Shown in pieces: positions 33,947-45,576 of a stretch of DNA of 64,000 bases. The stretch is from Turnera subulata. Its lineage: Eukaryota; Streptophyta; Magnoliopsida; Malpighiales; Passifloraceae. Made by a program: the position numbers and the translations under genes. Under the pieces are notes generated by a model that saw only the letters and a list, made by a program, of their open reading frames with translations, searched no databases and was not told the origin of the DNA. The first letter of the stretch is position 1. The number at the start of each line of letters is the position of its first letter. Location: positions 221,491-285,490 of the forward strand of contig JAKUCV010001844.1 in assembly GCA_028386065.3 (NCBI GenBank), read 5' to 3'.

Positions 33947-34288
33947 TCGTCTTTCCAAAATTCGTTCCGGTTCCGAAAATACAACTTAGGCTCGAAAAAT
34001 CCAATTAATTCTTTTGAGCGTTGTGAAAGTCCCAGAATTGCAAACTGAGGCTCGGTAAGCCGTATAAAATTCCGGGAGATAACCCTTGGAATTAAATTCC
34101 GAGGCTTGGTCGTCGATGGAGAATACCCCGAATAGTCTCGTATTATCGAAGATCAGATTCGAGGTTCGATTACTCTCAGTAAAATTCTCGGTTAACCTTG
34201 TTTAACAACGGTGAAACTTTATTATCCATTGTAGAAGTTAAACGACTCGGTAAAATTTACAAAATTTTACCCGGGTCGTTACATCAAC

Positions 34289-34534
34289 TCTAATCACTAC
34301 CAAATTTTGATTATAATAGTTCGGGAGAAATGGATTTGTGTAGATATTGAAGCCAAATGGCTTTGAATTAATATCAACATGTTTTGAAATATTAAAAAAA
34401 ATAATTTCAATTTAGCTTCAGTTTTATTTTAGTTAAGAAAAGCATGCATGCCATATGGCACAATACTAACTTGGCTCTAGAATAAAGTATTATTTTAATT
34501 CAAAATTTCTAAAACATATATATTAAGGTATACT
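34289..34534. other. Short AT-rich spacer
   Basis: No feature is recognised between element C's target duplication and the older LTR. Confidence 0.6.
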
Positions 34535-34579
34535 TGTAACGAGATAGGTAAAATTTTCATAATTTTACCGTGTTGTTCT
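34535..34579 (+). repeat. Start of an older element-C-like LTR
   Basis: TGTAACGAGATAGGTAAAATTTT resembles the first bases of element C's LTR in its sense direction. The solo LTR at 34580 interrupts it, and it resumes at 37436. Confidence 0.45.
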
Positions 34580-37435
34580 TGTAACAGCCCGGGTAATTTT
34601 TACGTTTTTACCGGTACCGTAAAATTTAATTTTACAGTCTTTTACCATTAAAATTAATCTTGAATAATTAATTAATGGTAATTTACGCTTCGGAATCCGA
34701 AACCGAGCCCTGTCCCACGCTCGGGATTTTTCTGCGGATTTTTCGGACCAAGTTAGGATTTTTCGGGTCCAGGAATCTTCAGGAAAATCGAGATTAACCT
34801 CGTATTATCGGGCTAGAAATTAATCAAGGGGGTATTATTGATATTTTCTGGTCCGGACGGGACACAACTGCAAAATGCAGTCGCCTTCTCCTGTGTGCTC
34901 GTGAGATTCTGTCTTCACTGTGACGCCCGTGAAACCTGCCTATTTCCTTTCCTCTCCTCTCTTCTGCAACCATAATCTGCACCATCACCACTCTGCAAAT
35001 CACTGCCCAACCATACTTCCCTTCTTCTTAAAATCAAACCAAGAAAAGGAAAAAAAAGAGAGACAACAAACACCTATACCCCTGCAAAACTACGTTGTTT
35101 TGCAACAACCCACGCCAACCCGTCACCTTCCTCTTCAACCTTCCCCTCGCTACTGTTCACGTGAAAGAGTGCCAAGCCACCTTTCGCTTCACCACCTACC
35201 CCGACGCCTCCTCCTCTTGGTCGCCGACTTGAGGGAACCATCGCCGCCTGCCCTCGCCGCACGACGCGCCGGACACAGCCGAGGACCCGACGGCCTTTCC
35301 GTTTGGATCCGACGATGTCCTCCCTTGCTGCAACGACCACCACGGCTGCAGCACGACGTCACCGTGCCACGCCTCTCCGTCGCGTCACCACCTCCTCTCC
35401 TGCGTTGTCTGCCTGCACCGTCTGCCCCCGCGCCGCCGTGGACTGTAACCCCGAGGTGAGCAACCCATCATGGTGTCGACCCGGGTGGTCACGAAAAGGG
35501 TCGGGCTGACCCGTTTCAGGGACGCGGGTCGCGTCTAGCCAGGCCATTGACCGGGCCTTGGTTGGGCTGTTGACCTGGGCCAGGTTACTGGGCCTGCGCC
35601 TGGGCTCCTGTGCGGGCCTAGGTGTGGCCCTGTGTAGTGGATGGGCTTGGACTTGGCCCAGTCCGAAAATAAAAAAAAAATAGATAATTGGAATAGATTT
35701 AAAAATTCTGGAAAAAGGAAATAATTGGAGAAAAATAATAAAAAGGGATATAATTTAGGTAAGTAATATTTTGGAAATAAAATAGATATAATTTGGGAAT
35801 AATTAGTATTCTAGGAAAATATAAATGTGATAAACAATGGTAGAATAATCAAATTGAGGAGATAATCATGGAAATAATAATAATAATAATAGTAATAGTA
35901 ATTAATAATTTTGGAAAATATATGGTATACCATATGAGAAACATTTATTTTGGGAATATGTAGACGGTGAATAATAATTATGTTTAACAAATATTTTGGA
36001 AAGTACATACTTGTAGAAATAAATTAGAAAGGGTATTATCAAAGTAGATACGTACCGGGATAATAACCGGATATAGTTATGGTAAAATATTCCCGACCTA
36101 TGTAATTAAATGGTGAATTATGACGATAATAGAAATAACCCAGGGAAGTAAACGAGACGAGTCAGTATTTAATTTTTGTAAATACAGTAGTAGCATGACA
36201 TTGCATACCACTTATATGTGCATATTATTTTCTTGATATAGGAGTTGATAACGAGCAGATACCTGAGGAGCCGGACTTGGAGTCTGTTGGACAGTTCCAG
36301 ACTTGATAATCGGCTAAGGTGAGGATGGATAACCTTAGATATGTGCCTGTAGTACTGTGTTTGCTTTGTTGTTTGATTGAACTGCTGAATTGATTATTGT
36401 TTGTTATTTGGTTGCTGTGCAATTTGATGATGCTGTTGTCGGATTATGATTAAACTCGTGAAAGCTATGTCGAATTGTGTTGAACTGTTAACTGTGGTTA
36501 ATTGATGCAATGAGTCAGATGTCGAGTTGTTCTGTGAAATAATCTGGAATAATGGAAAAGTTGGATAATTGAGATAGAGTAAAGGAATTGGAATCGATTT
36601 TGAGATGATGATATAATTATCACTTAGAAAGTAGAGGTACGACTAGATGGTTGGAGACTAGTTCTGTGGTGTCATGGCCAGTGGGTTGGTTGATTGGGGT
36701 GTTGACCCCGGATTTGTGTTATTGGGATGTTGATCCCGGATTTGTGATATTGGGATGTTGATCCCGGATTTGTGAAATTGGGATGTTGATCCCGGATTTG
36801 TGATATGGGGATGTTGATCCCGGATTGTGGTTGGGCCTGGCATCCAGAATTAGTTAATAACCAGGTACGACCCTAGCTTGTCCAGTGACGGGCCCGGAAG
36901 ATAAAATTGGTATTAAGATAAGATTTAAGCATTCTTTTGGTCTTGGTTAGTTGTTTATAGTAGTTTTCTTGTGTTGTGTATGCCTGTGCTTTCTACTGAG
37001 ATTGTTGTGTTACTTCGAAAGTATTACAGTTGAATATATCTCTGTTTATCCTTCGTCGGTGAGCACTTCGGACTCACCCCTCGCCTGCGGGGTTTCATCC
37101 CGTAGGTTTGGTTGCTTCGTAGTTCAGGTACGATGTACGACGGCTGCTGCTTTCTTCTCCACCTGACTCCGGATCCATACACCGCTGCATCCGCATTCTA
37201 GTCTTTCCCTGCTTGTCTTACTATTGTGTTATTGCTGTTGCTGCTGTATTATAACTGTTGTTGATTGGATTGGAGTGTAATGGTTTGAATAATGGTCCCC
37301 GAGATCGGGTGACGAATATTGTATTTGAGGATTGCGTGTATTGTATTTTATGTTGCATGTACTGTCTGCTACTGTAGTAAGAACAGTTCCGGCACGTATT
37401 TACCCTGTACGGTAAATACGGGTCAGGGTGCTTCA
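34580..37435 (+). mobile_element. Solo Tekay LTR (2856 bp)
   Basis: It runs from TGTAACAGCCC to GGGTGCTTCA with the perfect duplication GTTCT at 34575-34579 and 37436-37440, and no internal region. Solo LTRs arise by recombination between the two LTRs of one element. The leader donor GAG/GTGAGC (35456), mini-exon (36242-36318), hairpin array (36696-36823) and tandem stem-loops (about 37055-37105) are all present. Confidence 0.95.
36696..36823 (+). repeat. 28-bp minisatellite of hairpins in the solo LTR
   Basis: There are five units. The first is GGGGTGTTGACCCC and the next four GGGATGTTGATCCC, each followed by GGATTTGTG-type spacers. The stem change G to A in one arm is matched by C to T in the other. 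Confidence 0.88.
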
Positions 37436-38892
37436 GTTCTAACCTTTACAGTGGTAATCAAACTTTTACTGTCGTCAATCAGAATTTCTACCACTCGGAA
37501 TTAAATTCGAGAATTTTCTACGATTAATCAATGAAAGGAATTAAATTTCGAGAGCCAGCCCGAGTTCCTGATAAATTCTCTGTGGCTTATCGAGCCTTGC
37601 TTTCCGATACCGAGACTTGTTCAACGTCCCTAGTATCTATTTTATATAAATCTTTCCATATTGTTTCCCTTTACGAAAGTTTTGATTGTTATTGTTATTA
37701 CTATTATTATTATTATTAAATATTACTATTGCTATTATTACCGTTATTATTAATAGTATCATTATTAGTGTTATTATTTTGCGAAGATATTATTTACCTA
37801 TATTACAATAATTTACTAATTAAAATTAAAAATTAAATCTATCCTTCTCCCATCAAATGTGTTTTTGAAGTTAAATTTGAAATTTGTTGATATTTTTTAT
37901 TTTATAAAGAGTTTTCTAAAATTATATTTTGTTTAGAAGTAAAAAAATTATTTTTGTGTATAAACACAAAATCCATAGTCGTTTTATCCAATACGACGTA
38001 GTTTTGGCCAAGCCCACACATAAAACACAAGTAATGTTGCGTTTTGACCAAGGAAGGATATGAGTTGATTTAACTTTTAGACGTCTAAAACAACGTCGTT
38101 TTGTGAGTTGGCAAGGGCAAAATTGCCCCGATTTGTCCCCCATCTTTTCCTCTTTTTTTCCCTTCTTCCTCTTTTTCTCTCCACCGGTCCTTTCTCCTCC
38201 CTTTTATTTTCTTTCTTTACTTTCTCCTTGTCTTCTTCTTTTTCCCCCTTCGTTTTCTTCCCTGCTCTCTCTCTCTCTCTCTCAAAATCATCTCCCTCAA
38301 AATTTCCTCCTCTCCCTATGTCCCTGTTCCATACTTCTCATCTGTCCTCTCCCCTCCACCATCGATGAATCCCTCTGTCAATCTCTCCCCCCTTTAATCT
38401 CGTGTGCTCCAGATTTGAGGAGCGAAGGGTGGGCCGATGGTGTGACAAACTCCGGCGAAGGGAGTAAGCACCAGTCCCGATCGAACCAAGCCTTGACCAG
38501 ATGGCATCGGAGATACCAATGCCACCATACCGATTGCGAGATTTGTGTTGATTAATGGTGTTTGGCTGAACGATGGGTTGACGGTGGATCTTTGTGTGGG
38601 CAGTAGTTAAAGGCGTGATGTTGGCAGTGGCTACGGGTCATGGTTATGGTTTTTCCTAGTGAGCTTGTTTGGTTGGTGTTTCAGCAGTGAGCAGTTGATG
38701 TGATGATGATGGTGGGTTGTTGTTGCAATGCAGAATATGGCCGAAGTTGGTTTTTCCCAGTGAGCTTGTTGGATTTGCAGACTATTGATATTGATTGATA
38801 TTAATGGGAGGGGAGAAGTATTTTCCATTGTAGTGCACATTTCTTTCTTTTAAATTTTTTTTAATTAGTATGAAAAGTTGATTTATGAGGTA
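37436..38892 (+). repeat. Remainder of older LTR-like sequence
   Basis: After the solo LTR the sequence continues with CTCGGAATTAAATTCGAG-type motifs like element C's LTR. It then has AT-rich trinucleotide runs (37686-37780) and a pyrimidine-rich leader (38130-38400), the order seen in the long LTRs. A 20-bp block near TTTTTCCTAGTGAGCTTGTT is repeated at 38649 and 38751. No end of this LTR was found before the copia element. The call is inference. Confidence 0.4.
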
Positions 38893-39096
38893 TATAGAAA
38901 CTCACACAAGTATGCAGAAAGAGGTACCTACAACGTAGCCTCTACTGGTGTATTAATACTGATAGTAGTTGAGTTACAATTAGAGTACAACTCTTGTGTG
39001 ATAAGTTATAGCCTGTACACGATAGCCTACACTAGGTTTATGATTATCAGATACAGCTATTATCCTAACAACCTGCTAAGGACTATATCTCTAACA
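38893..39096 (-). repeat. 3' LTR of the copia element
   Basis: 204 bp. It differs from the partner at 43502 at five sites (for example CTACTGGTG here against CTGCAGGTG). The target duplication AGGTA precedes it. Confidence 0.95.
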
Positions 39097-39109
39097 TCCC
39101 CCCTCAAAC

Positions 39110-40591
39110 TCAACCCGGTTTTGAACCAAGGTTGAGTTTGGCTTGTATTTCCAGAAAATGCGTTGTTGGCAAGGGCTTGGTTAAAACATCAGCTAGCTGG
39201 TCTGAACTATGAATAAACTGCACCTGTAGTTGTTGTTTAGCAACATGTTCCCTCACAAAATGATAGTCAATCTCGACATGCTTTGTTCGCGCATTTAAGA
39301 TCGGATTCCGACTGAGGAACGTTGCACCCAAATTGTCACACCATAACACAGGTGGGCCGGTTGGAGCTCCAAGTTCAGTAAGCAATTGTTTAACCCACAT
39401 GATTTCTGCAACGCCATCCGCCATGGCTTTATACTCTGCTTCAGTGGATGACCGAGCCACGGTCCTTTGCTTTCTGGATGCCCACGTTATGAGGTTACCG
39501 CCATAAAGAATAAAGAATCCAGCTGTTGAGTGCCTGTCATCTAAGCTACCTGCCCAATCAGCATCGGTGAACACTTGAAGATCATTACTAGTGGCTTTTC
39601 GAAGGCTAAGACCAAGAGTGATAGTATGTTTCAAGTAGTGTAAGATACACTTCACTACTGTCAAATGTTCAGTAGTAGGTTGTTGGAGAAAGCGACTGAC
39701 TTTGCTAACATAGAATGCTATATCTGGCCGAGTAATAGCTAGATAATGTAGTGACCCAACCAGGTGGCGAAAATGTGTTGGATCATCCAGGATTTCACCA
39801 TGACCTGCTCGCGAAACCTGGGTTGTAGAGGCTGGTGTAAGAACTGGCTTGCAAGTCTCCATGCCGGCTCGCTTCAACAAGTCTTTAATGTATTTTTCCT
39901 GTGTAAGAATCAGTCCATCCTTCGTGTGATAGACTTCTAGACCAAGGAAATAAGATGGAGCTCCAAGGTCCCTCAATGTGAAAATGTCGCCCAGCCGATG
40001 CAGAAGACCAGTAAGAAAGGAAAAATTGTTGGCAGTAACGATAATATCATCAATATACACCAAGAGATAAGCTGTAATATGCCGTTGATGATAGATAAGA
40101 AGTGAAGGGTCAGAACGTGAGACCTGAAACCCTTTTCGAATAAGGAAGTCACTGAGACGAGAATACCAGGCGCGTGGAGCCTGTTTGAGACCGTGTAATG
40201 ATTTGCGAAGATGACAAACATGATCCAGTTTGGTGGAATCAACAAAGCCCGGAGGTTGCACCATGTAGACTTTCACTTGTAGAAAACCATTGAGGAAAGC
40301 ATTCCTCACATCCAATTGCTTAATCGGCCACTACCTTGTCAAATCCAAAGAGAGAACGAGATGTATAGTGGCCGGTTTGACCACGGGACTGAATGTTTCA
40401 CCATAATCTATACCAGCCTACTGATGATACCCCTTGGCAACCAACCTTGCTTTGTAGCGATCCACAGTACCATCTGGCTTCCTCTTGATGGGATAGACCC
40501 AACGACAGCCAACCAAGTTCATGCCCTTAACATAGGGAACTAAATCCCAAGTTTTGGTTTTGTGCAAAGCATCTATCTCTTCACTCATTGC
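39110..40591 (-). pseudogene. Copia pol: reverse transcriptase and RNase H
   Basis: This part makes DNA from the element RNA. From 40590 down the frames read [29 protein letters not shown], then LDVRNAFLNGFL, LHGLKQAPRAWY and the active-site YIDDIIV. RNase H follows (FTDADWAGSLDDR, ARSSTEAEYKAMA, LWCDNLGAT), and it ends ADVLTKPLPTTHF. A stop near 40418 and a change of frame near 40320 break the N-terminal part, while 39110-40315 is one clean frame. Confidence 0.93.
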
Positions 40592-42458
40592 TTAGCGCCA
40601 AACCTGTAAATTATTAGCAGCAGAGAAGGTAGTGGGTGGTTCATTGTCAATTGCTGGTGTGGTGACTCTTTCTATATTGTAGTTGGAGGGTGAAAATTTG
40701 GCTAATGGGCGTCGATTTGGTCGTAAAGTCATTGAATGTTTAGGTGGCGTGGGGGTAGGCAATGAAGGAGGAGTAGAACTAGACGAAGAGGAAGACACTA
40801 GTTGGGCAGGATCAGGTAAGGGTAAGGGACCGAATAAGGTAGGCTGAGGGGTAGAGGGAGGTGATGTAATAGTGGGAGAGTGAGGTGGCGTGCTAGGTTC
40901 AAGCCTTGTAGGTTCAGTATTTTGGTTTGGAAGTGTTTGTGATGAGGGAGAAGACACAGAAACTGGATTTGAGTTAGAAGGTACAAATGGAATACGAGGA
41001 GAGATAGAAGTCTTACCTTGCTGTAAGGTGGGAAAGAACACTGTTAATGGCACAGTAGTCCAAGACGAGGGGGATTCTGTTACTGGAGGTGACAATTGAG
41101 GCGTGGATTTGGACATAAAAGGGAAAACATCTTCATGGAATGTAACATGCCTTGCGATATAGAACTTCTTGTGATGAAAATCATAGCATCTATAACCCTG
41201 ATGCAGCATACTATAACCTAGAAAAACACAGGGAGAGGAGCTAAAATCGATTTTGTGTTTATCATAGGGCCTAAGAAACGGAAAACACAAGCAGCCGAAG
41301 ACTTTTAAAAAAGAATAGTCAGGAGTAGGAGTTTGTTGCAACAAGACCTGATAGGGAGACTTGTTGTCCAAGACCGGAGTAGGCAAGTGATTTATTAAAT
41401 ACACAGACGTTTCAAAAGCAAAATGCCAAAATTTTCGTAGGACATTGGAAGTGGCCATCAACGTTAGGCCTGTTTCAACTATATGTCTGTGTCTGCGCTC
41501 AATAGCACCTTGTTGTTCATGGGTGTGGGGATACATCACCCGATGTTGTATGCCCTGATTAGCAAAAAATTTGTTCAACTTCCTATATTCCCCACCCCAA
41601 TCGGTTTGAACTGCCTTAATTTTAAGTGAAATTTTTTTTTTCCTCCCGCTTTTGAAACATGATAAAATAAGAGAACACATCTGATTTATTTGCTATAGGA
41701 AAGAACCAGAGAAATTTACTGAAATCATCCAAGAACACAATATAATAAAAATGACCATCGACACTTGATGTTGGAGAAGGACCCCAAACATCACTATAGA
41801 TTAACTCTAAAGGGCATGCTGCCCGCTTATTACTAATTGGCAAGTGTTGCCAAGACTGCTTGCCCATTGGACAGTGTGGGCAAGGCGACACTAAAGAAGA
41901 ACGAAGAACAGGAAGGGACTGTTGAGAGAAAAGTTGTTGCTGAACCCTAAGATGAGGATGCCCCAAACGTCTGTGCTAGGTTAACAGTGAGACCCGAACA
42001 GTAAGGAAGGACTCCAAGGGCCGTTTATTAGGTGGCATTTGATACAAGCCATTAATGCTCGGACCTGTGAGCAGGACTCTCTTGGTAACCTGATCCTTGA
42101 CACAAAAGTAATGAGGGTGAAACTCAAAAAACACGTTATTATCAAGGGTGAATTTTTGAACAAATAATAGGGACTTAGTAAGAGCTGGTACATGAAGAAT
42201 ATCAAAGAGATGCAATGGTTTAGAGGGACTAGAGAAGGAGTTTGAACCAGTACCCGCAATTGACAATTGAGCACCATTACCTACTTGCAAGGAATCTGGA
42301 CCTTGGTAATCCTCATAATACTAAAACTGTTGATAATCTGGAGAAGCATGATGACTTGCTCCTGTATCTGGATACCAAGAGGAAGGCACATAGGGTGTTG
42401 GAGTCGATGGCACCGCAGTGGTCATGTGAGCTGCAGGGGCTGTCATGTTCTGCCTCTG
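40592..42458 (-). pseudogene. Copia pol: protease and integrase
   Basis: The protease motif DTGASHHAS lies near 42345, a stop follows, and the frame continues LHLFDILHVPALTKSLL. The integrase starts with HRRLGHPHLR and CPHCPMGK (zinc region), then SDVWGPSPTSSVDGHFYYI (first Asp), VQTDWGGEYRK (second Asp) and EQQGAIERRHRHIVE (Glu). A frameshift lies at an A/T run near 41631-41641, and a stop precedes HRRLGH. The linker to reverse transcriptase is proline- and serine-rich, as is usual. Confidence 0.92.
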
Positions 42459-43477
42459 ATAACAATTAGGGGCGATATGCCCAAGCTTGCCACAGAAATG
42501 ACAACGAGGCCGAGACGCACCAGAATTTCAACTAGGATTAGGCCAGGAGGAACGCCCATGATAGCTCTGACCACGACCCCAGTTTTTGTTACCACGCCCC
42601 CGATTTCCACGTCCTCTTCCGCCGTGTCCCTGTGGTAGAGGTGGCGCTCGCTGCACCATGTTAACAGTTGGGGCAGGTGTCGCGAGCAGCGCAGTAAAGG
42701 ACGAAGGAGGAGCAGGATTGGAAGTTGCGTCAAGATTGAGAGCTTTAACAGGATCCTCATAGATAAATTCGTGATTCATCAAGAAACTTTGCAGCTCAGA
42801 AAAGATCACCGGTTCACGGCGAGTTTGTAAAGAGACAGTAAGAGGCTTAAACTCAGGTTTCAAACCACGAAAGACATAAACATTGAAATCCTCAATAGTA
42901 ATGGCTTACCAGATGTTGCCATCTCATCGGAAAGCCGCTTAGCACGTTGCAGAAAACGGAGTACAGGTTCCTCCGGTTGTTGCTCCAAACGCTGGAGTGC
43001 CATATGGATGGCCATGAAGCGAGTGCTATTGGTAGAAGCAAGGGTCTCCTCCAACGCCAGCCAAGCCTCACGAGAGGTTTTCTTGTTCACGACAATAGAG
43101 AACACACCAAAGGTCATGGATGACAGAATGGCACTCAGAATCATGTTGTCCTGCTGGATCCACCTTTCGTAGTCAGGATTTGGCTCCTGCACTCCTTCAG
43201 TGGTTTCGGAAGGGATCATTTCTGGTGGACAAGGAATAGACCCTTTAATGTAGCCCATCACACCCTGTCCAACCAAAAATGGCTCCGTTTGCGCACGCCA
43301 AAAAACATAGTTGGTTTCTGATAGTTTTATAGAGATGTGGTGATGAACCTGAGAGAGTGGATGGGAGGCCGGATCTAGATTCTTAATTCTAGAACCAGAA
43401 GCACCAGCAGAGGTTGCTTCCAACTTGCTCGAATCTGAAATTTTGGAACTTTCTGCACTCTTTGGATCGGCTGCCAC
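42459..43477 (-). pseudogene. Copia gag
   Basis: It starts MAADPKSAESS at 43477. The core reads KLSETNYVFWRAQTEPFL, then GYIKGSIPCP and WIQQDNMILSAILSSM, as in copia gag (UBN2-type). A frameshift near 42862 moves to TVSLQTRREPVIFSELQSFL. An arginine/glycine-rich stretch and, after a TGA near 42530, the knuckle CHFCGKLGHIAPNC follow. Gag coats the element RNA. Confidence 0.9.
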
Positions 43478-43488
43478 TAGGGCTAAAT

Positions 43489-43501
43489 GGCTCCGCTACC
43501 A
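43489..43501 (-). other. Primer binding site of the copia element
   Basis: TGGTAGCGGAGCC starts directly after the 5' LTR on the minus strand. The first 12 bases equal the PBS of the gypsy elements B, C and E. Confidence 0.85.
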
Positions 43502-43705
43502 TATAGAAACTCACACAAGTATGCAGAAAGAGGTACCTACAACGTAGCCTCTGCAGGTGTATTAATACTGATAGTAGTTGAGTTACAATTAGAGTACAAC
43601 TCTTGTGTGATAAGTTACAGCCTGTACACGATAGCCTACACTAGGTTTATGATTTTCAGATACAGCTATTATCCTAACAACCTGCTAAGGACTACATCTC
43701 TAACA
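43502..43705 (-). repeat. 5' LTR of the copia element
   Basis: 204 bp, partner of 38893-39096, followed by the target duplication AGGTA (43706-43710). Confidence 0.95.
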
Positions 43706-43710
43706 AGGTA

Positions 43711-44287
43711 GAATTAAAAAGTTAAAAAAAAATACAAACAAGCAAACTCAAGCTACATGTCATTCCAAACTTGTTACATAGACTTATTTTCTTAAAAAAT
43801 TAAGATCTACCTTTTTCTAGAAAAGAATTAAGATTTACCTTAATAATATAGTGTTATATATAAACTATTTAAAAAGTTCATAACATAAGAAAAATTTAAG
43901 ATAACATATTAATCTTTATAAAGAAAAGGTATCATATTAATTGGTAAATTACTGTGAATAAACTCATCCATATGGATAAGGTTCAGGTGATAAAGAAAGG
44001 AGGCGAAGGTTTAACAGTTTAGTAAGAATTTCATATTTTCATATTTTCAAATTTTAGAAATGCAAAAAGAAAAAAATGATACACTATTTTATAATTTAAG
44101 CTTTTTTTAATATCAAATTGTAACTTAGTCTTAATTGGCCCACACAACTAGCCCCACACAACCAGCCCACACAACCAGGTGTTACAAATTCATTTGTCCA
44201 CTTCGTCAAGATAATATTACCCGAGATTTTGTCTAGGGTATCATATTTTTCTAATTCTATAAAGTCAAACATGTCTGCCGGGTTGTC
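43711..44287. other. AT-rich spacer
   Basis: No gene was seen. A short tandem repeat CCCACACAACYAG lies at about 44139-44177. Confidence 0.6.
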
Positions 44288-44290
44288 AGA

Positions 44291-44698
44291 CACTACCAAT
44301 TTCCAGCCATCCACTTACCATCATTATACCATCCAAATAGAAAACCATTACTTTTCCATCATATCTCCCCATCCAACACTAAGGGCCCTTCATAACAGGA
44401 AGGAAATTGCGATTGCATCTTTGAATTTTGAATATATAATACCGAGAAACTTAGAAAAATGAATACATGGGACCCGCAAATAGTGCCCGTAGAATGGAAG
44501 GTTTCCATCTATTTTCCATCTCCGTTTTCCATTAGGACGGTGAAAGCTTCCATCCCTTTTCCATCCAACGTTTCCATCCACTTTCCATCCAATGTAAAAT
44601 TTCCATGAAGGTTTTTTCCACTTACCTCCTTAGGCAGAAATTTGTGATTTCCATCCACTTTCCATCCGATATGGAAATTTGGCTGGAAATTGGTGGTG
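44291..44698. mobile_element. CACTA-like MITE (408 bp)
   Basis: The ends are CACTACCAATTTCCAGCCA (44291-44309) and, inverted, CACCACCAATTTCCAGCCA (44680-44698), with one mismatch in 19. The 3-bp duplication AGA flanks it (44288-44290 and 44699-44701). Many subterminal copies of TTTCCATCC fill both sides, as is common in CACTA elements. There is no coding capacity. Confidence 0.75.
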
Positions 44699-44889
44699 AG
44701 AAGCATCAACATGTGCACTATAAACGAAAGTTTTCAGAATGCCTTTGATGGGCAGTCCTAACCCGTATATATGTTAAATGATAAACGTCATACACTAATA
44801 ACATATACAATGAAGTGTTATAATGTAAGTGTAATATAATCTAAATTAACTACTCTAAGTTATCTTGATCTCCAATCTTATCATTTCCA

Positions 44890-45250
44890 CTCAATTCGAC
44901 GGTGGCTAAAGTAGCCGAACACAAATTAATGCGCAAAGATTGAAAAGTTGTCACTCCCAAGGATTTCGTAAAAATGTCAACAAGCTGCTGATCAGCATCA
45001 ATATGTGTCACACTAATTTGTCCCTACTGAATTCTTTGTTGCACAAAATCAACATCAATCGCCAAGAGTTTTGCTCAATGCTATTGCATTGCTAGATTAT
45101 TTGCTAAGTGTGTGACAGACATATTGTCACAATGAAGCATGATTGGCAATTGAGAAGGAAAACCCAATTCCATCAATAGTGGCCGTAACCAACAATTCTT
45201 AGTGACAGGCACAGTGCTATTTGCCACTACATACATCACCCTGAAAATTT
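44890..45250 (-). pseudogene. Copia RNase H fragment
   Basis: Minus-strand pieces read PVTKNCWLRPLLMELGFP, LHCDNMSVTHLANN, AIDVDFVQQRI and ADQQLVDIFTKSLG, matching the C-terminal end of copia RNase H. In-frame stops interrupt it. No LTR is recognised on either side, so it is an isolated relic from a lineage different from the copia element at 38893. Confidence 0.8.
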
Positions 45251-45576
45251 CAGGCTGATGTGGCATCCTAATTGACATCTTAATTAACATTTTAATAATA
45301 GTTGACTATATATATGTTCTTTCTTAATTCTTTTTCCATATTTTATTTTATCCCTTACTCTTCCCTTGCGTGGCGTCCTTGAAGGTTTTCCAGGAATTAT
45401 TTAATCCAAACTGGTATTCATCACATGGAAGAGGAACACATTTGGAAAAAAAAAAGCTGAAAATTTATGTATTTCACATCAGCTACTCATAGAACCCGAC
45501 TGGAAAGAAGTACATGGCCATAATAAGCAATTAAAAGACTCCATGCTTAGTATTATTGGTGGTTGGTGTCTGATAT
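45251..45576. other. Spacer before element F
   Basis: Nothing recognised. It ends at the LTR start TGTAACAG at 45577. Confidence 0.55.

Larger units (their letters stand above)
23151..34283 (-). mobile_element. Element C: gag-less, pol-less gypsy derivative with cargo genes
   Basis: The ends TGAAACACCCC (23151) and GGGTCGTTACA (34283) are flanked by the perfect duplication TCAAC (23146-23150 and 34284-34288). The LTRs are 23151-26612 and 29043-34283, the second interrupted by D. The 2.4-kb internal part holds antisense gene 1, a GRF gene, antisense gene 2, a gag stub beginning MDLVEG (minus strand, about 28931), and the PBS. It codes for no gag or pol, so it must depend on proteins from other elements. 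Confidence 0.92.
29043..34283 (-). repeat. 5' LTR of element C, interrupted by fragment D
   Basis: 29043-31007 matches 23151-25157, and 33947-34283 matches about 26273-26612. The middle (25158-26272 of the other LTR, about 1.1 kb) is missing and replaced by D. This points to insertion plus deletion rather than simple insertion. Confidence 0.85.
38893..43705 (-). mobile_element. Ty1/copia (Ale/Retrofit-like) element, complete, 4813 bp
   Basis: LTRs of 204 bp (38893-39096 and 43502-43705) differ at five positions by my count. The perfect duplication AGGTA lies at 38888-38892 and 43706-43710. The PBS TGGTAGCGGAGC abuts the 5' LTR and a purine tract (GAGGGGGGA) abuts the 3' LTR. Gag, protease, integrase, reverse transcriptase and RNase H are in the usual copia order but carry frameshifts and stops. 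The LTR ends are TGTTAG and CTATA, not the usual CA. Confidence 0.95.

Noticed and set aside
36696..36823. Regular 28-bp repeats with palindromes, resembling a CRISPR array
   Set aside because: The repeats are contiguous, without unique spacers, and lie in an LTR of a plant retrotransposon.
42242..42638. Plus-strand frames opposite copia gag and pol
   Set aside because: They are shadows of the minus-strand copia genes and have no independent motif.
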